Assembly (NCBI GenBank): GCA_003645555.1
Contig: QNFN01000015.1
Location: 1-13,722, forward strand
Direction: 5' to 3'
Length of the DNA stretch: 13,722 nucleotides
Origin: Gammaproteobacteria bacterium
GTDB taxonomy: Bacteria; Pseudomonadota; Gammaproteobacteria; QNFN01
Shown: piece after piece, positions 6,204 through 13,722 of the stretch
Position numbering within the stretch: position 1 is the stretch's first letter
Layout of the letters: each line of letters begins with the position of its first letter
The notes under the pieces: generated by a model
Databases searched by the model: none
The model's input: the letters and a program-made list of their open reading frames with translations, nothing else
What the model was told of the DNA's origin: nothing
Translations under genes and position numbers: made by a program

Positions 6204-7543
6204 ACCGCATCCTGGTCATCGAAGACGAGCAGGTCATCCGCAAGGCACTTTGCCGCCTGCTCGAGCGTAACGGCTATCACACCGCCGAGGCCGACAGCAT
6301 TGCCGAGGCCTCGCCATTGCTGGACCAGCAGGAGTTCGATCTGGTGATCGCCGACCTGCGGTTGCCAGAAGCTCCAGGCACCGACGTGATCCCGCTGGCG
6401 CAAGGCATACCGGTACTGGTGATGACCAGCTACGCCAGTGTCCGCTCCGCGGTCGATTCGATGAAGCTCGGCGCTGTCGACTACATCTCCAAGCCGTTCG
6501 ATCACGACGAAATGCTTCTGCTGGTCGAACGTACCCTGTCACGCAGCCGCCTCGAGCGGCAAAAGAACGCCCTGAAATCCGACCTCGAACGCAGCTACCC
6601 GGTGACCGGCATGGTCGGAGACTGTGCCGCGATGCACGAAGCCTTCGACCGCATCCATCGGGTCGCACCCACCGATACCACGGTACTGATCCTCGGCGAG
6701 TCCGGAACGGGCAAGGAACTAGCCGCACGGGCGGTTCATGAAAACAGTGCGCGCAGCGATGCCCCCATCATCACCGTCAACTGTGCCGCAATCCCTGAGG
6801 GGTTGATCGAGTCGGAGCTCTTCGGCCACGAAAAAGGCGCCTTCACGGGCGCGGTCGAGGCTCGCCAGGGGTTGATCGAGATGGCTGACGGCGGCTCGCT
6901 GTTCCTCGACGAAATCGGCGAACTGTCGTTGTCGACCCAGGCGCGTCTGCTGCGCGTCCTGCAACAGGGTGATATCCGCCGCGTCGGTGCTGATCACGAC
7001 CGTATCGTCGACATCCGCCTGATCGTGGCGACCCACCGTGACCTGCGCCAAATGGTCGCCGAGCAGCGCTTCCGCGAGGATCTCTACTTCCGCCTGCGGG
7101 TAATGGAAATCCTGCTCCCACCGCTACGCGAGCGCGAGGGAGACATCAACACCCTCGCCGAATATCTTCTCACCAAGATCTGCTCGCGACTCAATCGCCA
7201 ACCACTGGCATTTGCTCCCGACGCTCGCCAAGCGATTCGTGCCTACCCCTGGCCTGGCAATGTTCGTGAAATGGAAAACGCCATCGAGCGAGCGGTAATC
7301 CTCAGCGACGACACCCAACTCGGAACACGCGCCCTGGCACTCGGGCCGGTGACACCGGTAGACGATCCAGCCAAGCCTGCACCACCGCGGACCGACCAGT
7401 CACTCGAAGCCTACTTCCGCCAGTTCGTTCTCGAGCACCAGGGCGGCCTGACTGAAACCGAGTTGGCGCGCCGTCTGGGCATCAGCCGCAAGGCGCTCTG
7501 GGAGCGCCGCCAGCGCTTTGACCTGCCACGTTCCAAGCACTGA
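6200..7543 (+). CDS. cbrB: CbrB-type sigma54-dependent response regulator
   Basis: A 447-residue NtrC-family activator and the cognate partner of the kinase just upstream. The receiver domain (about 1-120) has acidic residues E8/D9/E10, phospho-acceptor D52 (IADLRLPE) and K98. The AAA+ domain (about 137-368) shows Walker A GESGTGKE (166-173), the sigma54-contacting GAFTGA loop (213-218), Walker B LFLDE (234-238) and WPGNVRE (351-357). A linker rich in Pro and Asp leads to a Fis-type helix-turn-helix at about 417-439 (TETELARRLGISRKALWERR). All motifs needed to drive sigma54 open-complex formation are intact. In Pseudomonas, CbrB activates the CrcZ small RNA and catabolic operons. No crcZ-like RNA was recognised after this gene; acs is the next gene instead. 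Confidence 0.93.
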   Translation: MNRILVIEDEQVIRKALCRLLERNGYHTAEADSIAEASPLLDQQEFDLVIADLRLPEAPGTDVIPLAQGIPVLVMTSYASVRSAVDSMKLGAVDYISKPFDHDEMLLLVERTLSRSRLERQKNALKSDLERSYPVTGMVGDCAAMHEAFDRIHRVAPTDTTVLILGESGTGKELAARAVHENSARSDAPIITVNCAAIPEGLIESELFGHEKGAFTGAVEARQGLIEMADGGSLFLDEIGELSLSTQARLLRVLQQGDIRRVGADHDRIVDIRLIVATHRDLRQMVAEQRFREDLYFRLRVMEILLPPLREREGDINTLAEYLLTKICSRLNRQPLAFAPDARQAIRAYPWPGNVREMENAIERAVILSDDTQLGTRALALGPVTPVDDPAKPAPPRTDQSLEAYFRQFVLEHQGGLTETELARRLGISRKALWERRQRFDLPRSKH

Positions 7544-7835
7544 CTACCCCTTCCCATGGCCGTGGATATCCCATAATATGTTTTGTTGAGCTCATAAATA
7601 TTCGTGTTGCGGACTTAGCCCGGACACGGCTGCTGGCTACCGCTCGCAACCTGCATGGTATGGTTATCAGCTTGAACCGAACCGCCCCAGATCACGCAAC
7701 GAAAAAATCTAAGAAACCTCTGATCAAGCTTGGGCATCTTGGGTGCAAGATTACGAGTTCAAGACTTGTTCAGAGGTTCACTAAAGTCCCGGCCAGGTCT
7801 CGGGACACCCGTCCGACTGTAAGGGAGAGAGACAG
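7544..7835. other. 292-bp gap between cbrB and acs
   Basis: The gap is AT-richer than its surroundings, notably at 7566-7606. It contains a CTAA-flanked mini-element (7713-7780) and the acs ribosome-binding site. I found no convincing sigma70 promoter. Sigma54-like GG/GC pairs were either mis-spaced or poor matches. In Pseudomonas this position carries the CbrB-activated small RNA crcZ, but no run of AANAANAA-type Hfq/Crc motifs or clear terminator was found here. An acs promoter must lie in this gap or upstream, but I cannot place it. Confidence 0.5.
7713..7780. mobile_element. 68-bp inverted-repeat mini-element flanked by CTAA, upstream of acs
   Basis: The arms AACCTCTGATCAAG (7715-7728) and CTTGTTCAGAGGTT (7765-7778) are inverted copies with 13 of 14 matches. 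CTAA occurs directly outside at 7709-7712 and again at 7781-7784, as a target-site duplication of the CTAR type known for IS5-group elements would. The element is far too short to encode a transposase. It shares its end motif with the element at 9861-9911. Transcribed as RNA, it would fold into a long stem in the acs leader. Family identity is inferred from the duplication only. Confidence 0.65.
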
Positions 7836-9770
<1,935 letters not shown>

Positions 9771-9784
9771 TCTCCCCGCCTGCA

Positions 9785-9819
9785 AGCCCGCCCGCCGACA
9801 TTCGGTGGGCGGGCTTTTT
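9785..9819 (+). terminator. Intrinsic terminator of acs
   Basis: A 14-bp stem (9785-9798 with 9802-9815) has one G-T wobble, a 3-nt loop and a run of five T at 9815-9819. It starts 14 nt after the acs stop. The G+C-rich stem and the T-run make it a textbook Rho-independent terminator. Confidence 0.92.
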
Positions 9820-9860
9820 CTATGTCCCTACATAAAATGCGGGCCGCACTTCGATACTAA

Positions 9861-9911
9861 GGAACCTCTGATCAAATCATGAAACTTCGTCCAGACTTAA
9901 CCAGAGGTTCC
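9861..9911. mobile_element. 51-bp inverted-repeat mini-element upstream of lon
   Basis: The arms GGAACCTCTGATCAA (9861-9875) and TTAACCAGAGGTTCC (9897-9911) pair over a perfect 10-bp end and then imperfectly. CTAA precedes the left end (9857-9860); the right flank is TGAA, so any duplication has decayed. The left arm shares AACCTCTGATCAA with the element at 7713-7780 upstream of acs, which shows the two belong to one family. It ends about 110 bp upstream of the lon start codon. Confidence 0.65.
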
Positions 9912-9922
9912 TGAAGGATACC

Positions 9923-9928
9923 TATACT
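9923..9928 (+). promoter_or_regulatory. Possible sigma70 -10 element upstream of lon
   Basis: TATACT matches the -10 consensus at five of six positions. No good -35 lies 16-18 bp upstream; that stretch falls in the right arm of the mini-element. It may be a housekeeping promoter in addition to the heat-shock candidate just downstream. Weak call. Confidence 0.3.
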
Positions 9929-9941
9929 CAATTTCATCGGG

Positions 9942-9969
9942 GTTGAATTCCCAACGGCAGGCGCCATCT
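9942..9969 (+). promoter_or_regulatory. Candidate sigma32 (heat-shock) promoter of the lon-family gene
   Basis: GTTGAA (9942-9947) matches the -35 CTTGAA at five of six bases. CGCCATCT (9962-9969) matches the -10 CCCCATNT with one mismatch. The spacer is 14 bp, within the RpoH range. Transcription would begin near 9976, giving a leader of about 48 nt. Lon genes are classic RpoH targets, which supports the call. No footprint or mutational evidence is available from sequence alone. Confidence 0.55.
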
Positions 9970-10023
9970 AGGAGGCAGGGCGCCGATACCCGTTCGACGC
10001 ACCGGCCATAGCAGGACCAATGG

Positions 10024-12438
10024 ATGAACGAAACTGACCCGATCGAACCCGAACTGGTCGAACCGGGCGACGATGATCAGGCGTCGCAGGCTCTGGGTGG
10101 TGAAATCGCCATCGCCAGCGAAATTCTGCCCAGCACGCTGCACCTGCTGCCACTGTCCGAGCGCCCGTTCTTCCCGGCCCAGGCCCTGCCACTATTGCTG
10201 AACGAAGAGGCGTGGCTGGAGACGGTACAGAAGGTTGGCGAGGCACCCCAGCACGCGGTCGGCCTGCTGCTCAGCCGCGCCGAGAATACCGAGGAATCGG
10301 CACCCAGTGACTTCCACGCCGTCGGTACCGTAGCGCGCATGTACCAGCCGATGCGTGCCAGCGGCAAGATCCAGTTCATCGCCGAAGGGTTGCGCCGGTT
10401 CCGCGTGGTCCGCTGGCTGCAGCCGGAGGCCCCCTACCTGGCTCAGGTCGAGTACCTCGATGACCATGTTGACGCCAAAGAGGCAGAGTTGCGCGCCTAC
10501 GCCATGGCGCTGATCAGCGCCATCAAGGAACTGCTGCCTCTGAACCCGCTCTACAGCGAGGAATTGAAAAACTTCGCCAACCGTTTCAGTCCCAACGAGC
10601 CGTCGACACTGGCCGACTTCGCCGCCAGCCTGACGACGGCCGACAAGGAGGAACTGCAGGCCGTACTCGAAACCCTCGACGTACGCCAGCGCATGGAGAA
10701 GGTGCTGATCCTGATCCGCAAGGAGATCGAGGTGGCACGCCTGCAGGCCAAGATCAGCCAGCAGGTCGAGGACAAAATGACCGAGCAGCAGCGGCAGTTT
10801 TTCCTGCGCGAGCAGCTCAAGATGATCCAGAAGGAACTCGGCCTCGCCAAGGACGACCGGACCGCCGACATCGACCGTTTTCGCGGGCGCCTCGAGGCAC
10901 TGACCCTGCCCGAACAGGCGCAGCAGCGCATCGACGAGGAGTTGGAGAAACTGGCGATCCTCGAGTCAGGCTCACCCGAGTACGCGGTCACCCGCAACTA
11001 CCTCGACACCCTGACCGCGCTACCCTGGGGCCTCCATTCCGAGGACAAGCTCGACCTCGACGCGGCCCGAAAGATCCTCGACCGCGACCACGACGGCCTC
11101 GACGACGTCAAGGATCGCATTATCGAGTTTCTCGCGGTCGGCGCGCTGACGCAGTCCATCTCCGGATCGATCCTGCTGCTGGTCGGTCCACCCGGGGTCG
11201 GCAAGACCTCCATCGGCCGCTCGATCGCCACCGCGCTTGGCCGCAAGTTCTTCCGCTTCAGCCTTGGCGGCATGCGCGACGAGGCCGAGATCAAGGGCCA
11301 CCGCCGCACCTACATCGGCGCCATGCCAGGCAAGTTCATCCAGGCGATCAAAGAGGTTGGAGTCGCCAACCCGCTGATCATGCTCGATGAAATCGACAAG
11401 GTCGGCGCTTCCTACCAGGGCGACCCGGCGTCAGCACTGCTCGAGGTTCTCGATCCCGAGCAGAACAGCGAGTTCCTCGACCATTTTCTCGATGTTCGCT
11501 TCGACCTGTCGAAGGTGCTGTTCGTCTGCACCGCCAACCAGCTCGACACCATCCCCGCGCCGCTGTTCGATCGCATGGAGACCATCCGGCTCGGTGGCTA
11601 CATCACCGCGGAAAAGCTGGTCATCGCCAAAAACCACCTCTGGCCGCGACAGCTCGAACGGATGGGGGTCAAGCGCAGCAAGGTCAAGATCAGTGACGCG
11701 GCCTTACGTCGGGTGATCGAAGGCTACGCTCGCGAGGCCGGCGTGCGCGGGCTCGAGAAACGACTCAGTGCCATCATCCGCAAGGCCGTGGTCAAGATCG
11801 TTGGTGGCGAGACGGGTACGATCCGCATCGGCCAGCAGTCGGTCGAGGCGTACCTGGGCCGGCCACCGTTCCGGCCGGAACAGCCACTGTCGGGGATCGG
11901 TGTGGTCACCGGCCTGGCATGGACGCCGGTGGGCGGCACCACACTGAGCATCGAGGCCAGCCAGGTGCATGCCAAGCAGCGTGGTTTCAAGCTGACCGGC
12001 AAACTCGGCGAAGTGATGCGTGAATCGGCCGAAATTGCCTACAGCTACGTCGCCGCCCACCTGGAGCAGTTCGGCGCCCCTGCCGACTTCCTCGACAACG
12101 CCTTCATCCACCTGCACGTTCCCGAGGGCGCGACGCCGAAGGACGGGCCAAGCGCCGGGGTGACGATGGCGACGGCACTGCTCTCGCTGGCGCGCAAGCG
12201 CAAGCCTCGCTCGCTAGCGATGACCGGAGAACTGACCCTGACCGGGCAAGTACTCCCGGTCGGTGGTATTCGCGAGAAAGTGATCGCCGCGCGACGCATC
12301 AAGATCAGGGAGTTGATCCTGCCTGAATCCAACCGTGGTGATTTCGAGGAACTGCCCGATCACATCCGTGACGGGATCACGGTCCACTTTGCCAGTGACT
12401 ACCCGGACGTGGCCGAGGTCGTTTTCGCCGGACGCTGA
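10024..12438 (+). CDS. lon: Lon-family ATP-dependent serine protease, probably a second (AsrA-type) Lon
   Basis: An 804-residue LonA-type protease that unfolds and degrades damaged or regulatory proteins in the cytoplasm. The N-terminal substrate domain (about 35-230) is divergent: the usual LPLRDVVVFP-like start is replaced by LHLLPLSERPFFPAQALPLLL. A coiled-coil region (about 230-330) follows. The AAA+ domain has Walker A GPPGVGKT (388-395), Walker B LIMLDEID (451-458) and the GGMRDEAEIKGHRRTYIGAMPG signature. The protease domain carries the Ser-Lys dyad S710 (KDGPSAG) and K752 (GGIREK). All catalytic parts are intact. ATG 10024 is supported by AGGA 7 nt upstream. The divergent N-terminus recalls the heat-shock-induced AsrA protease of P. 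aeruginosa, so a housekeeping Lon next to clpX probably exists elsewhere. That is inference. The gene stands alone and converges with hemH. Confidence 0.93.
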   Translation: MNETDPIEPELVEPGDDDQASQALGGEIAIASEILPSTLHLLPLSERPFFPAQALPLLLNEEAWLETVQKVGEAPQHAVGLLLSRAENTEESAPSDFHAVGTVARMYQPMRASGKIQFIAEGLRRFRVVRWLQPEAPYLAQVEYLDDHVDAKEAELRAYAMALISAIKELLPLNPLYSEELKNFANRFSPNEPSTLADFAASLTTADKEELQAVLETLDVRQRMEKVLILIRKEIEVARLQAKISQQVEDKMTEQQRQFFLREQLKMIQKELGLAKDDRTADIDRFRGRLEALTLPEQAQQRIDEELEKLAILESGSPEYAVTRNYLDTLTALPWGLHSEDKLDLDAARKILDRDHDGLDDVKDRIIEFLAVGALTQSISGSILLLVGPPGVGKTSIGRSIATALGRKFFRFSLGGMRDEAEIKGHRRTYIGAMPGKFIQAIKEVGVANPLIMLDEIDKVGASYQGDPASALLEVLDPEQNSEFLDHFLDVRFDLSKVLFVCTANQLDTIPAPLFDRMETIRLGGYITAEKLVIAKNHLWPRQLERMGVKRSKVKISDAALRRVIEGYAREAGVRGLEKRLSAIIRKAVVKIVGGETGTIRIGQQSVEAYLGRPPFRPEQPLSGIGVVTGLAWTPVGGTTLSIEASQVHAKQRGFKLTGKLGEVMRESAEIAYSYVAAHLEQFGAPADFLDNAFIHLHVPEGATPKDGPSAGVTMATALLSLARKRKPRSLAMTGELTLTGQVLPVGGIREKVIAARRIKIRELILPESNRGDFEELPDHIRDGITVHFASDYPDVAEVVFAGR

Positions 12439-12461
12439 CCTGTGCGGCCCGCCCCCTGACA

Positions 12462-12485
12462 GGCTGGCATGGGTTACTGCCAGCC
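12462..12485. other. Hairpin across the hemH stop in the lon/hemH convergent junction
   Basis: GGCTGGCA (12462-12469) and TGCCAGCC (12478-12485) form a perfect 8-bp stem with an 8-nt loop that contains the hemH stop codon. Neither strand has a T-run after it, so it is at best a partial or factor-assisted bidirectional terminator, or an mRNA 3'-end protecting structure. The lon stop is 23 bp away. Confidence 0.45.
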
Positions 12486-13499
12486 GGTGACATGCCGCTC
12501 GACGATGTCGCCGAGCGCCGCGATGTGGTCGGGCCGTGTGTTCAACGCCGGGATGTAGTGGTAGGTCTCGCCGCCCGCACCAAGAAACAGGTTGCGGTTC
12601 CCAACGACGATCTCCTCGAGCGTCTCCAGGCAGTCGGCGGCAAAACCCGGGCAAATCACCTGCACGTGACCGACCCCATCGGCACCCCATTGCGCCAGTG
12701 TCCGATCGACGTACGGCTGCAGCCAGGGTTCACGGCCGAACCGCGACTGGTAGGCGAGCAACCACTCGTCATCGGCCAGGCCAAGTTCCGTGGCCAAGGC
12801 CGAAGCCGTGGCCGAACAGTGCTCGGGATAGGCGTCGCCCTCCTCGGCGAAACGCTGCGGGATGCCGTGCAGCGAGACCAGCAACCGATCAGGCCGACCG
12901 TGTTTGGCCCACGATTCGCGCACACTGGCGGCGAGGGCGGCAATGTAGCCAGGTTCGGTGTGGTAGTCGTGCACCAGGCGCAGTTCCGGGTACCAGCGTG
13001 TCGACTTCAGGGCCTCGGCGACGGCATCGAACGTACTGGCGGACGTCGTGGATGAGTACTGCGGGTAGAGCGGCAACACCAGAATCCGCTCACAACCCGC
13101 CGCCTGCAGCTTGGTCAAGGCAGCGGCAATCGATGGTTCGCCATAACGCATGGCCAGTTCGAGGTGGCAGCGTCCCGGCAGCCGGCGCCCCAGTGACTCA
13201 CGTAGCGCCGTGGCCTGGTGGCAGCTGATAGCCAGCAGTGGTGAACCTTCTTCGCTCCAGACCGACGCGTAGCTCTTGGCCACTTTCCCTGGCCGGAGGC
13301 GCAGGATGACGCCATGCAGAATCAGCCACCAGAGTGGCCGAAAGATGTCGACGACCCGACGATCCCAGAGGAACTCGGCGAGAAAGCGGCGTACCGCTGT
13401 CGGCGTCGGTGCCACGGGTGAGCCGAGGTTGGTCAGCAGGATGCCGATCCGTTCCGAAACCGCTTCACCTGGTGCCGTCACGACAAGACCCTCATCCAT
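12474..13499 (-). CDS. hemH: Ferrochelatase (protoheme ferro-lyase)
   Basis: Inserts ferrous iron into protoporphyrin IX, the last step of protoheme synthesis, at the inner face of the cytoplasmic membrane. The 341-residue length is normal. Visible family motifs are LLTNLGSP near the start, LPLYPQYSSTTSASTFDAV (142-160), SLHGIPQR with the metal-binding/catalytic H211, YQSRFGREPWLQPY (250-263) and CPGFAADCLETLEE (283-296) with the conserved acidic residue E292. The start is not certain. The ATG at 13499 has no Shine-Dalgarno sequence. A GTG six codons downstream (13481) has GAGGG 7 nt ahead of it and would still keep the conserved N-terminus. No cysteine cluster of the [2Fe-2S] type is seen at the C-terminus. 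Its neighbours give no operon hint within the window. Confidence 0.95.
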   Translation of the reverse strand: MDEGLVVTAPGEAVSERIGILLTNLGSPVAPTPTAVRRFLAEFLWDRRVVDIFRPLWWLILHGVILRLRPGKVAKSYASVWSEEGSPLLAISCHQATALRESLGRRLPGRCHLELAMRYGEPSIAAALTKLQAAGCERILVLPLYPQYSSTTSASTFDAVAEALKSTRWYPELRLVHDYHTEPGYIAALAASVRESWAKHGRPDRLLVSLHGIPQRFAEEGDAYPEHCSATASALATELGLADDEWLLAYQSRFGREPWLQPYVDRTLAQWGADGVGHVQVICPGFAADCLETLEEIVVGNRNLFLGAGGETYHYIPALNTRPDHIAALGDIVERHVTGWQ

Positions 13500-13722
13500 A
13501 GCGGATCAACCCGCGACCCCGATCGCTGACATGAGAAACCAGCACAGAGCGTACCAGGGGGCCAAAAACCGATCACGAAGCCAGCGTGGCCATAAATGAC
13601 CGGGCAAGAAGTTTCGCTAGCGAGTTCGGCGACCGGCATATCCGGCTTCCGGACGCCGCACTAGTGGGCCATGCGGGAAGTTCTGTAACCCTCAGCCAGT
13701 TCACAAGCCGGGTTGGCCAGGC
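13500..13722. other. Region upstream of hemH without a recognisable gene
   Basis: This stretch should contain the hemH promoter, but I found no convincing -35/-10 pair. Two minus-strand frames are open from the window edge: one to a TAG at 13661-13663 (20 codons, ending ...GYRTSRMAH) and one to a TGA at 13573-13575 (about 49 residues). Either could be the tail of a gene upstream of hemH, but neither is identifiable. A small dyad, TCCGG-CTT-CCGGA, lies around 13641-13653. Confidence 0.3.

Noticed and set aside
7635..7648. Possible sigma54 promoter TGGC...GCA upstream of acs
   Set aside because: The GG and GC pairs are separated by 9 bp, not the required 10, and the -12 element lacks TTGC.
7732..7747. 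Second sigma54-like match (GGGCAT...GTGCA) upstream of acs
   Set aside because: The spacing is right but three consensus bases are wrong, and it falls in the centre of the mini-element, so chance is more likely.
7544..7835. A CrcZ-type small RNA in the gap after cbrB
   Set aside because: No series of AANAANAA-type motifs, no clear sigma54 promoter and no terminator were found. Synteny alone is not enough to annotate it.
12492..13055. Plus-strand open frame of 187 codons opposite hemH
   Set aside because: Ferrochelatase motifs are complete on the minus strand. The plus-strand product shows no family features.

Overview
The window is GC-rich and looks like chromosomal DNA of a gammaproteobacterium. 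The evidence is an E. coli/Pseudomonas-type DksA with a full zinc finger, a GluQ-RS directly behind it, a CbrA/CbrB pair and a proteobacterial ferrochelatase. The order dksA - gluQ - small membrane ORF - cbrA - cbrB matches the arrangement I know from Pseudomonas aeruginosa. The flanking genes differ, so the organism is probably a relative outside that genus. I cannot name a species.

Layout: positions 1-678 are the 3' end of a Pro/Ala/Thr/Ser-rich low-complexity coding region (+). It converges on a low-molecular-weight protein tyrosine phosphatase (-, 691-1164). A divergent promoter region separates the phosphatase from dksA (1297-1755). gluQ follows 15 nt behind the dksA stop, in the same frame. 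Between gluQ and the next gene lies a 264-bp non-coding element with 21-bp inverted terminal repeats, a MITE-like insertion (2754-3017). Next comes a tightly overlapping three-gene unit (3023-7543): a two-helix membrane peptide (cbrX-like), a 996-residue SLC5-STAC-PAS-histidine kinase (CbrA type) and a sigma54-dependent response regulator (CbrB type). After a 292-bp gap comes acs (7836-9770), which ends in a strong intrinsic terminator. A second gap precedes a divergent Lon-family protease gene (10024-12438). hemH (-, 12474-13499) converges on lon. The last 223 bp hold no gene I can identify.

How the genes work together: dksA (the ppGpp co-factor) and gluQ (tRNA-Asp modification) link nutrient stress to translation. 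CbrAB is a carbon/nitrogen-utilisation sensor system whose kinase carries a transporter-like sensor domain. acs, which activates acetate, is the immediate downstream neighbour and a plausible target, because SLC5-STAC kinases control acs in other gammaproteobacteria. The Lon paralogue has a good candidate heat-shock promoter.

The most distinctive signals outside the genes are three small inverted-repeat elements. One, with CTAG at both ends, lies just upstream of cbrX. Two share the end motif AACCTCTGATCAA and lie upstream of acs and of lon; the acs copy is flanked by CTAA direct repeats. All three occupy regulatory gaps. I did not find a clearly novel enzymatic or defence system here.
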